Below, one piece after another: positions 17,124-24,609 of a DNA stretch of 64,000 bases (position 1 is the stretch's first letter; each line of letters begins with the position of its first letter). The DNA is from Hydrogenophaga crocea (GTDB taxonomy: Bacteria; Pseudomonadota; Gammaproteobacteria; Burkholderiales; Burkholderiaceae_C). The notes under the pieces were generated by a model that saw nothing but the letters and a program-made list of their open reading frames with translations, was not told where the DNA came from and made no database searches. The DNA is taken from positions 3,472,001 to 3,536,000 of the forward strand of contig NZ_CP049989.1 in assembly GCF_011388215.1 (NCBI RefSeq), written 5' to 3'. Position numbers and translations under genes: made by a program.

Positions 17124-18246
17124 AGGCCTCGTCGCCCGAGGCGGCCTCGGTCACGATCACGCCGCCGCCCAGACAGACCTCGCCGTCGTAGAGCACGGCG
17201 CTCTGGCCCGGTGTCACGGCCCACTGGGGCTGCTCGAAACGCAGTTCGAAACCCCCGGTGCCCAGCGGCTCGACGGTGCAGGCCGCATCGGCCTGGCGGT
17301 AGCGCGTCTTGGCCCCCAGCGCGCCGGCGGCGGGCGGTTCGCCCGCGGTCCAGCTCGCGTCGTGCGCGCGCAGGCGCGACGTGAGCAGCCAGGGGTGGTC
17401 GTGGCCCTGCACGGCCCACAGGGTGTTGTGCGCGATGTCCTTGCGCGCCACGAACCAGGGCTCGTGCTCGCTGCCGCCCTTTTGCGCGCCCTTGGCCTTC
17501 ACGCCGCCGATGCCCAGGCCCTGGCGCTGACCCAGGGTGTAGAAGCTCAGGCCCACGTGTTCGCCGATGGTGCGGCCGCGCGGGTCCTTGATGGGCCCCG
17601 GAGCGCTCGCGATGTAGCGGTTGAGGAATTCGCGGAACGGTCGCTCGCCGATGAAGCAGATGCCGGTGCTGTCCTTCTTCTTCGCATTGGGCAGACCGAT
17701 CTCGGCCGCGATGCGGCGCACCTCGGTCTTGGGCAGTTCGCCCACGGGGAACATCGTCTTCGACAGCTGCGCCTGGTTGAGGCGGTGCAGGAAGTAGCTC
17801 TGGTCCTTGAGCGGATCGAGGCCCTTGAGCAGCTCGAAGCGGCCGGCACGCTCGCGCACCCGGGCGTAGTGGCCGGTGGCGATCTTCTCGGCCCCCAGGC
17901 GCATCGCGTGATCGAGGAAGGCCTTGAACTTGATCTCGGCGTTGCACAGGATGTCGGGGTTGGGCGTGCGCCCCGCCTGGTACTCGCGCAGGAACTCGGC
18001 GAACACGCGGTCCTTGTACTCGGTGGCGAAGTTCACGTGCTCGATGTCGATGCCCAGCACGTCGGCCACGCTCGCGGCATCGAGCCAGTCCTGGCGGCTG
18101 CTGCAGTACTCGCTGTCGTCGTCGTCTTCCCAGTTCTTCATGAAGATGCCGACGACCTCGTGCCCCTGTTGCTTGAGCAGGTACGCGCTCACCGCGGAGT
18201 CCACGCCCCCGCTCAAGCCCACCACGACGCGCTGTTTCGATGCCAT
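17095..18246 (-). CDS. mnmA: tRNA-specific 2-thiouridylase MnmA
   Basis: 383 residues. The PP-loop [18 protein letters not shown] is at the N-terminus. The first catalytic Cys is in [15 protein letters not shown] near residue 110 and the second in [16 protein letters not shown] near residue 207. The acidic patch [15 protein letters not shown] is typical. It thiolates U34 of Lys/Glu/Gln tRNAs using sulfur relayed by the cysteine desulfurase. It overlaps the convergent DUF3422 gene by 29 nt, so its last residues are encoded antisense to the DUF3422 C-terminus. Confidence 0.97.
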   Translation of the reverse strand: MASKQRVVVGLSGGVDSAVSAYLLKQQGHEVVGIFMKNWEDDDDSEYCSSRQDWLDAASVADVLGIDIEHVNFATEYKDRVFAEFLREYQAGRTPNPDILCNAEIKFKAFLDHAMRLGAEKIATGHYARVRERAGRFELLKGLDPLKDQSYFLHRLNQAQLSKTMFPVGELPKTEVRRIAAEIGLPNAKKKDSTGICFIGERPFREFLNRYIASAPGPIKDPRGRTIGEHVGLSFYTLGQRQGLGIGGVKAKGAQKGGSEHEPWFVARKDIAHNTLWAVQGHDHPWLLTSRLRAHDASWTAGEPPAAGALGAKTRYRQADAACTVEPLGTGGFELRFEQPQWAVTPGQSAVLYDGEVCLGGGVIVTEAASGDEAFSPPVAQAA

Positions 18247-18299
18247 GGGGCGGGATTATCCCCGCCGGGCCTCGACCCCGGGGCCGGCAGGGGCGAGTA

Positions 18300-18353
18300 C
18301 TTAAGGCCCCATTCAGGCGCTTCGCCTGGAATCCCGGCACCCGCATGTGCGGG
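18300..18353. repeat. REP-like double hairpin upstream of the PepSY gene
   Basis: Two adjacent inverted repeats: AGGCG/CGCCT (18315-18327, with partly paired flanks) and CCCGCA/TGCGGG (18340-18353). They lie in the 126-bp gap between divergent mnmA and the PepSY gene. The layout resembles proteobacterial REP elements. A single CTTAAG hexamer (18300-18305) at its left edge is noted because the same hexamer forms tandem arrays elsewhere in the window. Confidence 0.45.
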
Positions 18354-18372
18354 GGACACCGAAACCAACACC

Positions 18373-18630
18373 ATGAAATCGATTGCCGTCGCCGCCCTCA
18401 GCCTCGCCCTTGCCGGTGCCGCCGTGGCCGGCCCCACCTGCACCACCAGCAAGGAAGGCTGGAAGCCCGAAGCCGCCTTCAAGCAGGACCTGCAGGCCCA
18501 GGGCTACCAGATCAAGGTCTTCAAGGTCACCAAGGGCAACTGCTACGAGATCTACGGCACCGACAAGACCGGCAAGAAGGTCGAGATCTATTTCGACCCC
18601 GTTTCGGGCAAAGCGGTGAAATCCGAATGA
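18373..18630 (+). CDS. Secreted PepSY-domain protein
   Basis: 85 residues. A clear signal peptide (MKSIAVAALSLALAGAAVAG) is followed by one PepSY unit: EAAFKQDLQAQGYQIKVFKVTKGNCYEIYGTDKTGKKVEIYFDP. Two cysteines (CTTS and NCYE) could form a disulfide. The stop overlaps the start of the cytochrome b561 gene (ATGA), so the two are translated together. In related bacteria small PepSY proteins are often paired with b-type cytochromes; a role in periplasmic redox or haem handling is inferred, not shown. Confidence 0.88.
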   Translation: MKSIAVAALSLALAGAAVAGPTCTTSKEGWKPEAAFKQDLQAQGYQIKVFKVTKGNCYEIYGTDKTGKKVEIYFDPVSGKAVKSE

Positions 18631-19157
18631 GCGAAGCGCCACGGGCCGAACGGGTCTGGGACCCGTTCGTGCGGGTGTTCCACTGGTCGCTGGTCACCTG
18701 CGTGGTGCTCAACCAGTGGGTGCTCGAAGAAGGCGACCCGCCGCACGAGTGGGCGGGCTACACCGCCGCGGGGCTCGTGGGTCTGCGCGTGCTGTGGGGC
18801 TTCATCGGACCGCGCCACGCGCGCTTCGCCGATTTCTGGCCCACGCCGCAGCGCCTGCGCGAGCACCTGGCTGCGCTCGGCCGCGGCGAGCACCCGCACA
18901 CGCCGGGCCACAACCCGCTGGGGGCGCTCATGATGCTCGCGCTCATGGGCCTGGTGCTGCTGCTGGGCTTCACGGGCTGGCTGCAGGGCACCGACATGTT
19001 CTGGGGCAACGAAGCCGTGCAGGAACTGCACGAAGGGCTGGCCGAGGCGCTGCTCTGGCTCGCGGGCCTGCACGCGGCCGCGGCCCTGGTCATGGGGCGC
19101 CTCGAACGCACGCGGCTGGTCAAGGCCATGGTCACCGGCGTGAAGGAGCGCTACTAG
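18627..19157 (+). CDS. Cytochrome b561 (prokaryotic, CybB-like)
   Basis: 176 residues with four hydrophobic segments. The first helix VWDPFVRVFHWSLVTCVVLN carries the haem-ligand His of the b561/Ni-Fe hydrogenase cytochrome-b family. Further His occur in GHNPLGALMML, VQELHEGLAEALLWLAGLHAAAAL. It is a di-haem inner-membrane electron carrier. It is coupled to the PepSY gene by a 4-nt overlap. The electron partner is not in the window. Confidence 0.9.
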   Translation: MSEAPRAERVWDPFVRVFHWSLVTCVVLNQWVLEEGDPPHEWAGYTAAGLVGLRVLWGFIGPRHARFADFWPTPQRLREHLAALGRGEHPHTPGHNPLGALMMLALMGLVLLLGFTGWLQGTDMFWGNEAVQELHEGLAEALLWLAGLHAAAALVMGRLERTRLVKAMVTGVKERY

Positions 19158-19166
19158 ACTCGGCGC

Positions 19167-19577
19167 ATGCCCGTGCCGCCAACCATCGACCCCGCCGAGG
19201 TGGACTTCACCGCCATCCGCGCGCAGGGCGCGGGCGGGCAGAACGTGAACAAGGTGAGCAACGCGGTGCACCTGCGCTTCGTGGTGCGCACCTCGTCGCT
19301 GCCCGAGGCGGTGAAGGCGCGGCTGCTCGCGCTGCACGACACCCGCCTCACGCAGGAGGGCGTGATCGTCATCAAGGCCCAGGGCAGCCGCAGCCTCGAG
19401 CAGAACAAGGCCGAGGCGCTTGCGCGGCTGCAGGCCCTGGTCGACGCCGCGGCCGTGGTGCCCAAGCAGCGACGCGCCACGCGGCCCACGCGCGCCTCGC
19501 GCGAACGCCGGCTCGAAGGCAAGGCCCAGCGCGCCTCGGTCAAGCGCAACCGCGGCCGTTTGAGCGGCCTCGACTGA
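19167..19577 (+). CDS. arfB: Alternative ribosome-rescue factor / peptidyl-tRNA hydrolase ArfB
   Basis: 136 residues. The class-I release-factor GGQ loop is seen in RAQGAGGQNVNKVSNAVHL near residue 26. The C-terminal tail KAQRASVKRNRGRLSGLD is very basic, as needed to enter the empty mRNA channel. ArfB hydrolyses peptidyl-tRNA on stalled non-stop ribosomes. The gene starts 9 nt after cytochrome b561 and is followed by a terminator-like hairpin. Confidence 0.94.
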   Translation: MPVPPTIDPAEVDFTAIRAQGAGGQNVNKVSNAVHLRFVVRTSSLPEAVKARLLALHDTRLTQEGVIVIKAQGSRSLEQNKAEALARLQALVDAAAVVPKQRRATRPTRASRERRLEGKAQRASVKRNRGRLSGLD

Positions 19578-19581
19578 GCCC

Positions 19582-19617
19582 GCCTTCCCCCAGGCGGGGG
19601 AGGCTTAAGGACTTTTT
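19582..19617 (+). terminator. Terminator-like hairpin after arfB
   Basis: Stem GCC-T-CCCCC (19582-19591, one unpaired T) with GGGGG-A-GGC (19596-19604), loop AGGC. A TTTTT run lies at 19613-19617, 8 nt after the stem. It lies just after the arfB stop and overlaps the start of the tandem CTTAAG array. Confidence 0.55.
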
Positions 19618-19642
19618 AGCAAGCGCTTAAGCCCAATTTAGC
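19604..19642 (+). promoter_or_regulatory. Four tandem PmrA-type hexamers at 11-bp spacing
   Basis: CTTAAG (19604), TTTAGC (19615), CTTAAG (19626), TTTAGC (19637), each separated by exactly 5 bp. This is two copies of a 17-bp direct-repeat box in a 22-bp period. Published PmrA boxes are direct YTTAAK-N5-YTTAAK repeats bound by an OmpR-family dimer. Here two dimers could bind side by side. The array lies 108 bp upstream of the hemerythrin-like ATG. The local AT content stands out against 69% GC surroundings. A PmrA homologue is encoded at 32419-33144. Confidence 0.6.
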
Positions 19643-19749
19643 GGCGCGCCCAGGACCGTCTGCGGAGACTTCCCGGCATGGCGCGGCGGTGCATGGGGCA
19701 CCCCCGGCCAACCCCCATGCCGGCCGGGGCCGGCGCTTCAGGAACCACC

Positions 19750-20490
19750 ATGCAATCGAACGCCATCGAATTCAACGCCATCGCCGCGACCGCCCGCACG
19801 GGCGAGGGCCGCTTCAACCTGTACGCGGGCATCCACAAGGCGCTGCGCCATACCATGACGGACACGCTGATCGCGCTGGGCCGCACCGACGCGGCCGACG
19901 AAGCCGCGCTGCGCAATGCCTGCGACCGCACGGTGGAGCTCATGGAGATGTGCGAGCGCCACCTGGAACACGAGAACCGCTTCATCCACGCCGCGCTGCA
20001 GCTGCGCTGCCCCGGTGTGTGCGATGCGGTGGCCCGCGAGCACGAGGACCACCTGCGCGCCACGCAACAGCTGAGCGCGGCCGCCCGCGGCATGGCCGCC
20101 GTGCCCGCAGACCAACGCGCCAGCGCGATGCACGCGCTGTACCTCGCGCTGGCCCTGTTCGTGGCAGACAACCTGCAGCACATGCACGCCGAGGAAACGC
20201 GGCACAACGCCGCGCTCTGGGCGGCCTACGACGACCTCGAACTCATCGCCCTGCACGACGCGCTGGTGGCCGGCATTCCGCCCCAGGAAATGATGCAGAC
20301 CCTGCACTGGATGCTGCCGGCCATGAACGCGACCGAGCGCCTCGATCTGCTCAACGACGTGCAGGCCAAGGCACCCGCCCCGGTGTTCGACGCGGTGCTG
20401 GACCTCGCGCGCCTGCGCCTGAATCAGGCCGACTTCGCCCGGCTCGCGCGTGGCGTCAACCTGCCGCCGGTGCCGGGGCTGGTGGTCTGA
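19750..20490 (+). CDS. Hemerythrin-like domain protein
   Basis: 246 residues from MQSNAIEFNAIA, with AGGAA upstream. The N-terminal 170 residues look like a hemerythrin four-helix bundle: HKALRHTMTD, CERHLEHENRFIHAAL, AREHEDHLRATQQL and NLQHMHAEETRHNAALW supply several His/Glu metal ligands. The C-terminal part (PPQEMMQTLHWMLPAMNATERLDLL) is helical and not recognised. Such proteins bind a di-iron centre and sense or handle O2, NO or iron; the exact role is open. It is preceded by the tandem hexamer array and converges on the PNPOx/GAF gene 3 nt away. Confidence 0.78.
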   Translation: MQSNAIEFNAIAATARTGEGRFNLYAGIHKALRHTMTDTLIALGRTDAADEAALRNACDRTVELMEMCERHLEHENRFIHAALQLRCPGVCDAVAREHEDHLRATQQLSAAARGMAAVPADQRASAMHALYLALALFVADNLQHMHAEETRHNAALWAAYDDLELIALHDALVAGIPPQEMMQTLHWMLPAMNATERLDLLNDVQAKAPAPVFDAVLDLARLRLNQADFARLARGVNLPPVPGLVV

Positions 20491-20493
20491 GCC

Positions 20494-21861
20494 TCAGTCG
20501 CTCTCGACCAGTTCGACCGGCGCGAGCGCGTCGAAGCGGAAGCAGCCGCGGCCGGTCTTTTGCAGGCGCAGCGCCGGGCACTGCTCGGTCAGGCGGCGGT
20601 GCAGCAGCAGCAGCCGCGCCTCGAGGTTGTCGCTCACGTCGGGCAGGCCCAGCGAGGCGTCGAGCCGCAGTTCGCGGTTGGTGAACTCGTGGCGGCCCTC
20701 GCGGTGATGGGTCAGCAGCTTCCACAGGATCGCGCCCGCCACGCCCTTGATGAGGTAGGCGTTGTTGACGAACACGCTGTCGTCGCGCCGGTAGCGGCGC
20801 ACGCGCAGCGGTGCGGCCGCGGGCGCCACGGCCTGTGGCGCGCCGGCGTCGGACTCGGTGCCGCAGGGTTCCTCGCTCTCGTGCATGAGGTCGATGCCCG
20901 CGGCCAGTTGGCCACCGAGCGCCACCAGCAGGTCCTCGTCTTCGTGGTTGAAGCGCATTTCCTGCCCGCACTCGACGAACAGCACGCCCACCACGCGCCC
21001 CGCCGACGCCAGGGGCACCGCGAGCTGGCTGCCCGGGCGGGCCAGGCCGGGGTAGGCGATCTCGGCCTGGGTGTCGCGGCCGTAGCCGCCGAGAACGGCC
21101 TGGTTGTAGAGCGCGGCGCTCGTCATGTGGTTGATGCGCAGCGGCGTGGCGGCGCGCGCGGCCACGCCGATCACGCCCTGCCCGAACGGAATTTCGGAGC
21201 CCACGCCCGAGGGCGTGTAGCCGCGGCTGGCCACGGTGTAGAGCCGGCCCGCGGCGCTGTCGGCGATCAGCACCATGGCCTGCGGCATGTCGAGCTCGTG
21301 CTGCAGCACGTCGAGCGCCGCTTCGATCAGCGCGTCGAGCGTGCGCGCGGCCCCGAGCCGCTGGCTGGCGCGGCTCAGCACCGGCAGGGCCGCGGGCCGG
21401 GCCTGCGGCGCCGGCAGCCCCGGGGGTCGGGGCGCCACCGGCACGCGCTCGATGGCCAGCACCTCGTGGATGTCGGCGCCGCGCAGCACGAACACGTCGT
21501 CGAGTCCGCTTTGCGAGGCAATGCCCGCGAGCTGCGCCTTCATGCGCTCGAACACCGCGCCGCCGGTTTCCGTGCGCAGGTAGCGCAGGTGCAGGCGGTA
21601 GAAGGTCATGCCGATCGGATGCACCAGCAGCACCGTGGAGCGGGGGTGCGCGAGCAGGTTCTGCCGCGTGCGGTTGAAGAACTGGAAGGACAGCGCCACG
21701 TGGCGCTCGTCCACGTGGTGCACCTGGGACAGGTAGGCCACGTTCGGCGTGCCGTCGGCGGCCACGGTGGCCATCACCGCAGGCACCGCGCCCTCGAGGG
21801 CGGGCCGCAGCTCGTCCATGCTGCCGCGTTCGAGGCGCGCGAGGTCAAGCGGGGCGTTCAT
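20494..21861 (-). CDS. Split-barrel (PNPOx-like) and GAF domain protein with C-terminal winged-helix-like region
   Basis: 455 residues. Residues about 15-140 look like a pyridoxamine-phosphate-oxidase-type split barrel (VPAVMATVAADGTPNVAYLSQVHHV, a FMN-binding-type start). Residues about 170-330 form a GAF domain (LDALIEAALDVLQHELDMPQAMVLI, FGQGVIGVAARAATP, AVPLASAGRVVGVLFVE). The last about 95 residues (RDDSVFVNNAYLIKGVAG, EFTNRELRLD, KTGRGCFRFDA) resemble a winged-helix output domain. If so, this is a one-protein redox or flavin sensor regulator. The small gene upstream (19 nt) also looks like a split barrel. Domain order is seen; DNA binding is inference. Confidence 0.7.
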   Translation of the reverse strand: MNAPLDLARLERGSMDELRPALEGAVPAVMATVAADGTPNVAYLSQVHHVDERHVALSFQFFNRTRQNLLAHPRSTVLLVHPIGMTFYRLHLRYLRTETGGAVFERMKAQLAGIASQSGLDDVFVLRGADIHEVLAIERVPVAPRPPGLPAPQARPAALPVLSRASQRLGAARTLDALIEAALDVLQHELDMPQAMVLIADSAAGRLYTVASRGYTPSGVGSEIPFGQGVIGVAARAATPLRINHMTSAALYNQAVLGGYGRDTQAEIAYPGLARPGSQLAVPLASAGRVVGVLFVECGQEMRFNHEDEDLLVALGGQLAAGIDLMHESEEPCGTESDAGAPQAVAPAAAPLRVRRYRRDDSVFVNNAYLIKGVAGAILWKLLTHHREGRHEFTNRELRLDASLGLPDVSDNLEARLLLLHRRLTEQCPALRLQKTGRGCFRFDALAPVELVESD

Positions 21862-21880
21862 GGCGGGCGCGTCGCGGCGG

Positions 21881-22381
21881 TCAGTGGGCCGACACCTGGC
21901 GCCCGGCCTGCGGGCCCGGGGTCTGGTCGTAGGCCTCGTCGGGCTCGAACTCCACGGCCACCAGGTCGCCCGGGGCGTGGGCCAGCAGCGCGTGCGCGCA
22001 CACCGGTGCGAAGCCCACGGCCGCCACCTCCTGCTCCATCGAGCGCAGGTAGGCCTCGAGATGGGGGCCGTCGTCTTCCCGGGTTTCGCGGATGCGCACA
22101 CGCCGGCTCTTGAACTGCACCGTGAGGTGGGTGCTGGGCTGGCTGAAGACCGCGGCGAGCCGGCCGCTGCTGGCGATGTCGGCCAGCAGCTGGGCGGCCT
22201 GGGCGCGCCCCAGGTAGGCGGTGATGCGGCGGCCCTCGTCCTCGATGCGGCTGCCCACGGCGCGCATCACGCTGGGCGTGAGCGCGGGGTCGCAGCTGCA
22301 GAGCATGAGCGACACCCCCTTGGCCATCATGGCCAGGAACTCGGGCTTGAGGGGAGGAAGGGGCTTGTCCAAGGGGGCCAC
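21881..22381 (-). CDS. Small pyridoxamine 5'-phosphate oxidase-like protein
   Basis: 166 residues, no signal peptide. MAKGVSLMLCSCDPALTPSVMRAVGSRI and LADIASSGRLAAVFSQPSTHLTVQFKSRRVRI fit a split beta-barrel flavin- or haem-binding protein of the PNPOx-like clan. The C-terminal third is acidic. It is the first gene of a two-gene unit with the larger split-barrel/GAF protein (gap 19 nt), and diverges from the tetR gene. No catalytic activity can be assigned. Confidence 0.6.
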   Translation of the reverse strand: MAPLDKPLPPLKPEFLAMMAKGVSLMLCSCDPALTPSVMRAVGSRIEDEGRRITAYLGRAQAAQLLADIASSGRLAAVFSQPSTHLTVQFKSRRVRIRETREDDGPHLEAYLRSMEQEVAAVGFAPVCAHALLAHAPGDLVAVEFEPDEAYDQTPGPQAGRQVSAH

Positions 22382-22446
22382 CGGCGGTTGGCGCGGATCA
22401 TAGTCAGGCTTTGGTCACCATCCAAGCACCGCGGCGCTTGCTTTTT

Positions 22447-22460
22447 CGCACGATCGTGCG
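22447..22460. promoter_or_regulatory. TetR operator candidate 1 (tetR promoter)
   Basis: Perfect 14-bp palindrome CGCACGATCGTGCG, preceded by TTT, 14 bp before the tetR ATG. A near-identical site (CGCACGATTGTGCG, also preceded by TTT) stands before the next gene. Two matching palindromes flanking a TetR gene strongly suggest autoregulation and control of the hydrolase. Confidence 0.75.
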
Positions 22461-22474
22461 CAGAATGCGCCGCC

Positions 22475-23077
22475 ATGGACGCCCGGACCCAGAAAAGCGA
22501 AATGACGCGCGCCGCCATCGTCGGCGCCGCGCTCGACCTGGCGTCGGCCGAGGGCCTGGAGGCCATCACGCTGCAGGCGGTGGCCGATCGCATCGGGCTC
22601 TCCAAGAGCGGCGTGTTCTCGCGCGTGGGCTCGCGCGAAGCGCTGCAGAAGGCCGTCATCGAGGAGTTCGGGCGCCGCTTCCTGGCCGACGTGTTCGTGC
22701 CGGCCATGCAGGCGCCCAAGGGCCTGCCGCGCCTGGGCGAGATCGTGCGCCGCTGGCTGATCCGGCTGCGCGACGTCGAGGCCCACACCGGCTGCCTCTA
22801 CACCTCGGGCGCGTTCGAACTCGACGACCGCGAGGGCGAACTGCGCGATCTGCTGCTCAACGAGGTCACGCGCTGGCGCGCGGCCCTGCGGCGCACGGTG
22901 CTGCAGGCCATCGAAGCCGGCCACCTCAAGGCCGACACCGACCCCGAGCAACTCGTGGGCGAGATCTGCAGCCTGGCCATCGGCCTGGTGCACGACGTGC
23001 GCTTCCTGCGCGACCCGCGCGCCGCCGAGCGCGCCCAGGCCACCTGGGACCGGCTGTTGCGGACCTACCAGCGCTGA
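22475..23077 (+). CDS. TetR family transcriptional regulator
   Basis: 200 residues. The N-terminal HTH is TRAAIVGAALDLASAEGLEAITLQAVADRIGLSKSGVFSRVGSREALQKAVI, typical of TetR with recognition helix SKSGVFSRV. The C-terminal ligand domain (TGCLYTSGAFELDDREGELRDLL) belongs to the TetR_C group often seen near hydrolases. Palindromic operators lie 14 bp upstream and in front of the downstream alpha/beta hydrolase gene, so this regulator probably represses both. Ligand unknown, perhaps a lipid or ester substrate of the hydrolase. Confidence 0.93.
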   Translation: MDARTQKSEMTRAAIVGAALDLASAEGLEAITLQAVADRIGLSKSGVFSRVGSREALQKAVIEEFGRRFLADVFVPAMQAPKGLPRLGEIVRRWLIRLRDVEAHTGCLYTSGAFELDDREGELRDLLLNEVTRWRAALRRTVLQAIEAGHLKADTDPEQLVGEICSLAIGLVHDVRFLRDPRAAERAQATWDRLLRTYQR

Positions 23078-23108
23078 TCCCGGCCTGGCGTTTTTTTTGA
23101 CCATCTTT

Positions 23109-23122
23109 CGCACGATTGTGCG
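23109..23122. promoter_or_regulatory. TetR operator candidate 2 (hydrolase promoter)
   Basis: CGCACGATTGTGCG, a 14-bp palindrome with one mismatch, differing from operator 1 at one base and sharing the TTT flank. It is 16 bp before the alpha/beta hydrolase ATG and overlaps the likely ribosome-access region. Confidence 0.72.
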
Positions 23123-23138
23123 ATTTCAGGAGAACCGC

Positions 23139-24026
23139 ATGAACGACACCCCGCTGCAAGCCGCCTCGGCCTTCTACGCCACGGCCCCCGGGACGCGCTG
23201 GATGCGCTGGGCCCTGGGCCTGTCCGAGCGCCTGTGGCCCTCGCTCGCCCTGCGCGGCGCCTACCGCCTGTTCGGCACGCCGCTGCCGCCGCGCTGGCTG
23301 CACCGGCAGCGGCCCGAACTGGCCGCCTGGCAGGCCAGCGAATGGGCCTTCGAGCAGGCCAGCCTCACGCTCTACCAGCCGCCGCCCGGCCCGCACGGTC
23401 CGCTGGTGCTGCTGGTGCACGGCTGGGGCGGTCACGCGGCACAGATGCTGCCGCTGGCCCAGGCGGTGGCGGCGCAGGGGCTCAGACCGGTGCTGATCGA
23501 TCTGCCCGCGCACGGCCGCAGCCGTGGCAGCACCAGCAACCTGCCGCAATTCGCGCGCGCCATCGAGTACGCCACCGCGCGCCTGCTGCAGCAGGGGCAC
23601 GCGGTGCACGGCGTGGTCGCACATTCGCTGGCGGCCAACGCACTGGCCCATGCCGCCGCGCGCGGCCTGCCGGTGGCGCGGCTGGCGCTGCTGGCGCCAC
23701 CCGCGTCGCCGCTGGCCTACACCCGCCTGTTCGCCGCGGTGTTCGGGCTGACGGAACCCACGCGGCTGCGCCTGCAGCAGCGCGTGGAGGCGCGCGAGGG
23801 CATCCTGATGCGCCAGTTCGAACCGGCCGCGGTCGGGCCGCGCGTGGCCCAGCCCACGCTGATCGTGCACGACCGCGAAGACCGCATCAACCGCTTCGCC
23901 GACGCCGAGGCCTTTCGTGACGCGATCACCGGGGCGCGCCTGATCGCCACGCAGGGCCTGGGCCACACGCGCCTGCTGCGCGACGCCCAGGTGCTGCAGG
24001 CGGTGGTGGAGCACCTGCGGCCCTGA
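23139..24026 (+). CDS. Alpha/beta hydrolase
   Basis: 295 residues from MNDTPLQAASAFYATAPGT, with AGGAG upstream. The fold is seen in LVLLVHGWGGHAAQMLPLA (oxyanion region near residue 90), the elbow GVVAHSLAANALAHA (A-H-S-L-A, so the usual G-x-S-x-G glycines are replaced), the acid in TLIVHDREDRINRFADA, and the catalytic His in GLGHTRLLRD. It is probably a cytoplasmic esterase or lipase-type enzyme on a hydrophobic ester. It is tied to the upstream TetR gene by a shared operator. Confidence 0.88.
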   Translation: MNDTPLQAASAFYATAPGTRWMRWALGLSERLWPSLALRGAYRLFGTPLPPRWLHRQRPELAAWQASEWAFEQASLTLYQPPPGPHGPLVLLVHGWGGHAAQMLPLAQAVAAQGLRPVLIDLPAHGRSRGSTSNLPQFARAIEYATARLLQQGHAVHGVVAHSLAANALAHAAARGLPVARLALLAPPASPLAYTRLFAAVFGLTEPTRLRLQQRVEAREGILMRQFEPAAVGPRVAQPTLIVHDREDRINRFADAEAFRDAITGARLIATQGLGHTRLLRDAQVLQAVVEHLRP

Positions 24027-24038
24027 GGCCGGCGCTGC

Positions 24039-24515
24039 TCAGCGACCGGTTTCGCTGGGCGCGCGGCTCAACGCGTTGTTCTGGTCGACCACAATGCGCA
24101 CCAGCCGCATGAATTCCGCACGCTGACGCTCGGTCAGCGGCGCGAGGATGAGTTGCTGCGCCGACAGCATGGCCGGCACCGCCTCGGCCAGCAGGCGCTC
24201 GCCCTCGGCGGTGAGCCAGAGCTGGCGCGCGCGGCGGTCGGTGGGCGCGGTGCGCCGCTCCATGGCGCCGCGCTGCTCCAGGCGGTCGATCACGCCGCCG
24301 GTGGTCGAGGTGTCGAGCGCGATGCTGCGCGCGAGCGTGCGCTGGTCGATGCCGGGCTGGTTGGAGACCGTCTGCAGCGCCGCGTATTGCACCGGCGTCA
24401 TGCCCAGGCCCGAGAGCTCCTGCAGAAAGATGCCCACCGAGATCTGGTGCAGCCGGCGGATGTAGTGGCCCGGCTGGTCGTCGATGTTGACGCTGGTCGG
24501 CTCGGGAGTGGTCAT
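24039..24515 (-). CDS. MarR family transcriptional regulator
   Basis: 158 residues from MTTPEPTSVNIDDQPGHYIRRLHQI. The winged helix is GMTPVQYAALQTVSNQPGIDQRTLARSIALDTSTTGGVIDRLEQRGAMERRTAPTDRRARQLWLT, a good MarR pattern with the wing basic tip. It is divergent from the 3-hydroxybenzoate hydroxylase gene with a 94-bp gap full of inverted repeats. It very likely regulates the gentisate operon, with an aromatic acid as ligand. Longer in-frame starts would run into the operator region and lack signals. Confidence 0.92.
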   Translation of the reverse strand: MTTPEPTSVNIDDQPGHYIRRLHQISVGIFLQELSGLGMTPVQYAALQTVSNQPGIDQRTLARSIALDTSTTGGVIDRLEQRGAMERRTAPTDRRARQLWLTAEGERLLAEAVPAMLSAQQLILAPLTERQRAEFMRLVRIVVDQNNALSRAPSETGR

Positions 24516-24547
24516 GTCGGCACGCGGTGAAAAGGTGGACACGATGC

Positions 24548-24590
24548 TATCAGAGCACTTATGATGAGTGTACTGACTATCAGTGTGCAA
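24548..24590. promoter_or_regulatory. MarR operator/promoter region of the gentisate operon
   Basis: In the divergent gap: CACTTATGATGAGTG (24556-24570, palindrome with one mismatch per arm) and ACTGA-CTA-TCAGT (24572-24584, perfect). A TATCAG element occurs twice 30 bp apart (24549 and 24579). The region is AT-rich compared with its surroundings. Either palindrome may be the MarR site. Confidence 0.55.
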
Positions 24591-24609
24591 TCTTTCAGAG
24601 GAGACACGC

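Noticed and set aside
23091..23098. Run of eight T after the tetR stop as an intrinsic terminator
   Set aside because: Only a 4-bp stem can be drawn before it. The region also holds the operator of the next gene, so it was not called a terminator.
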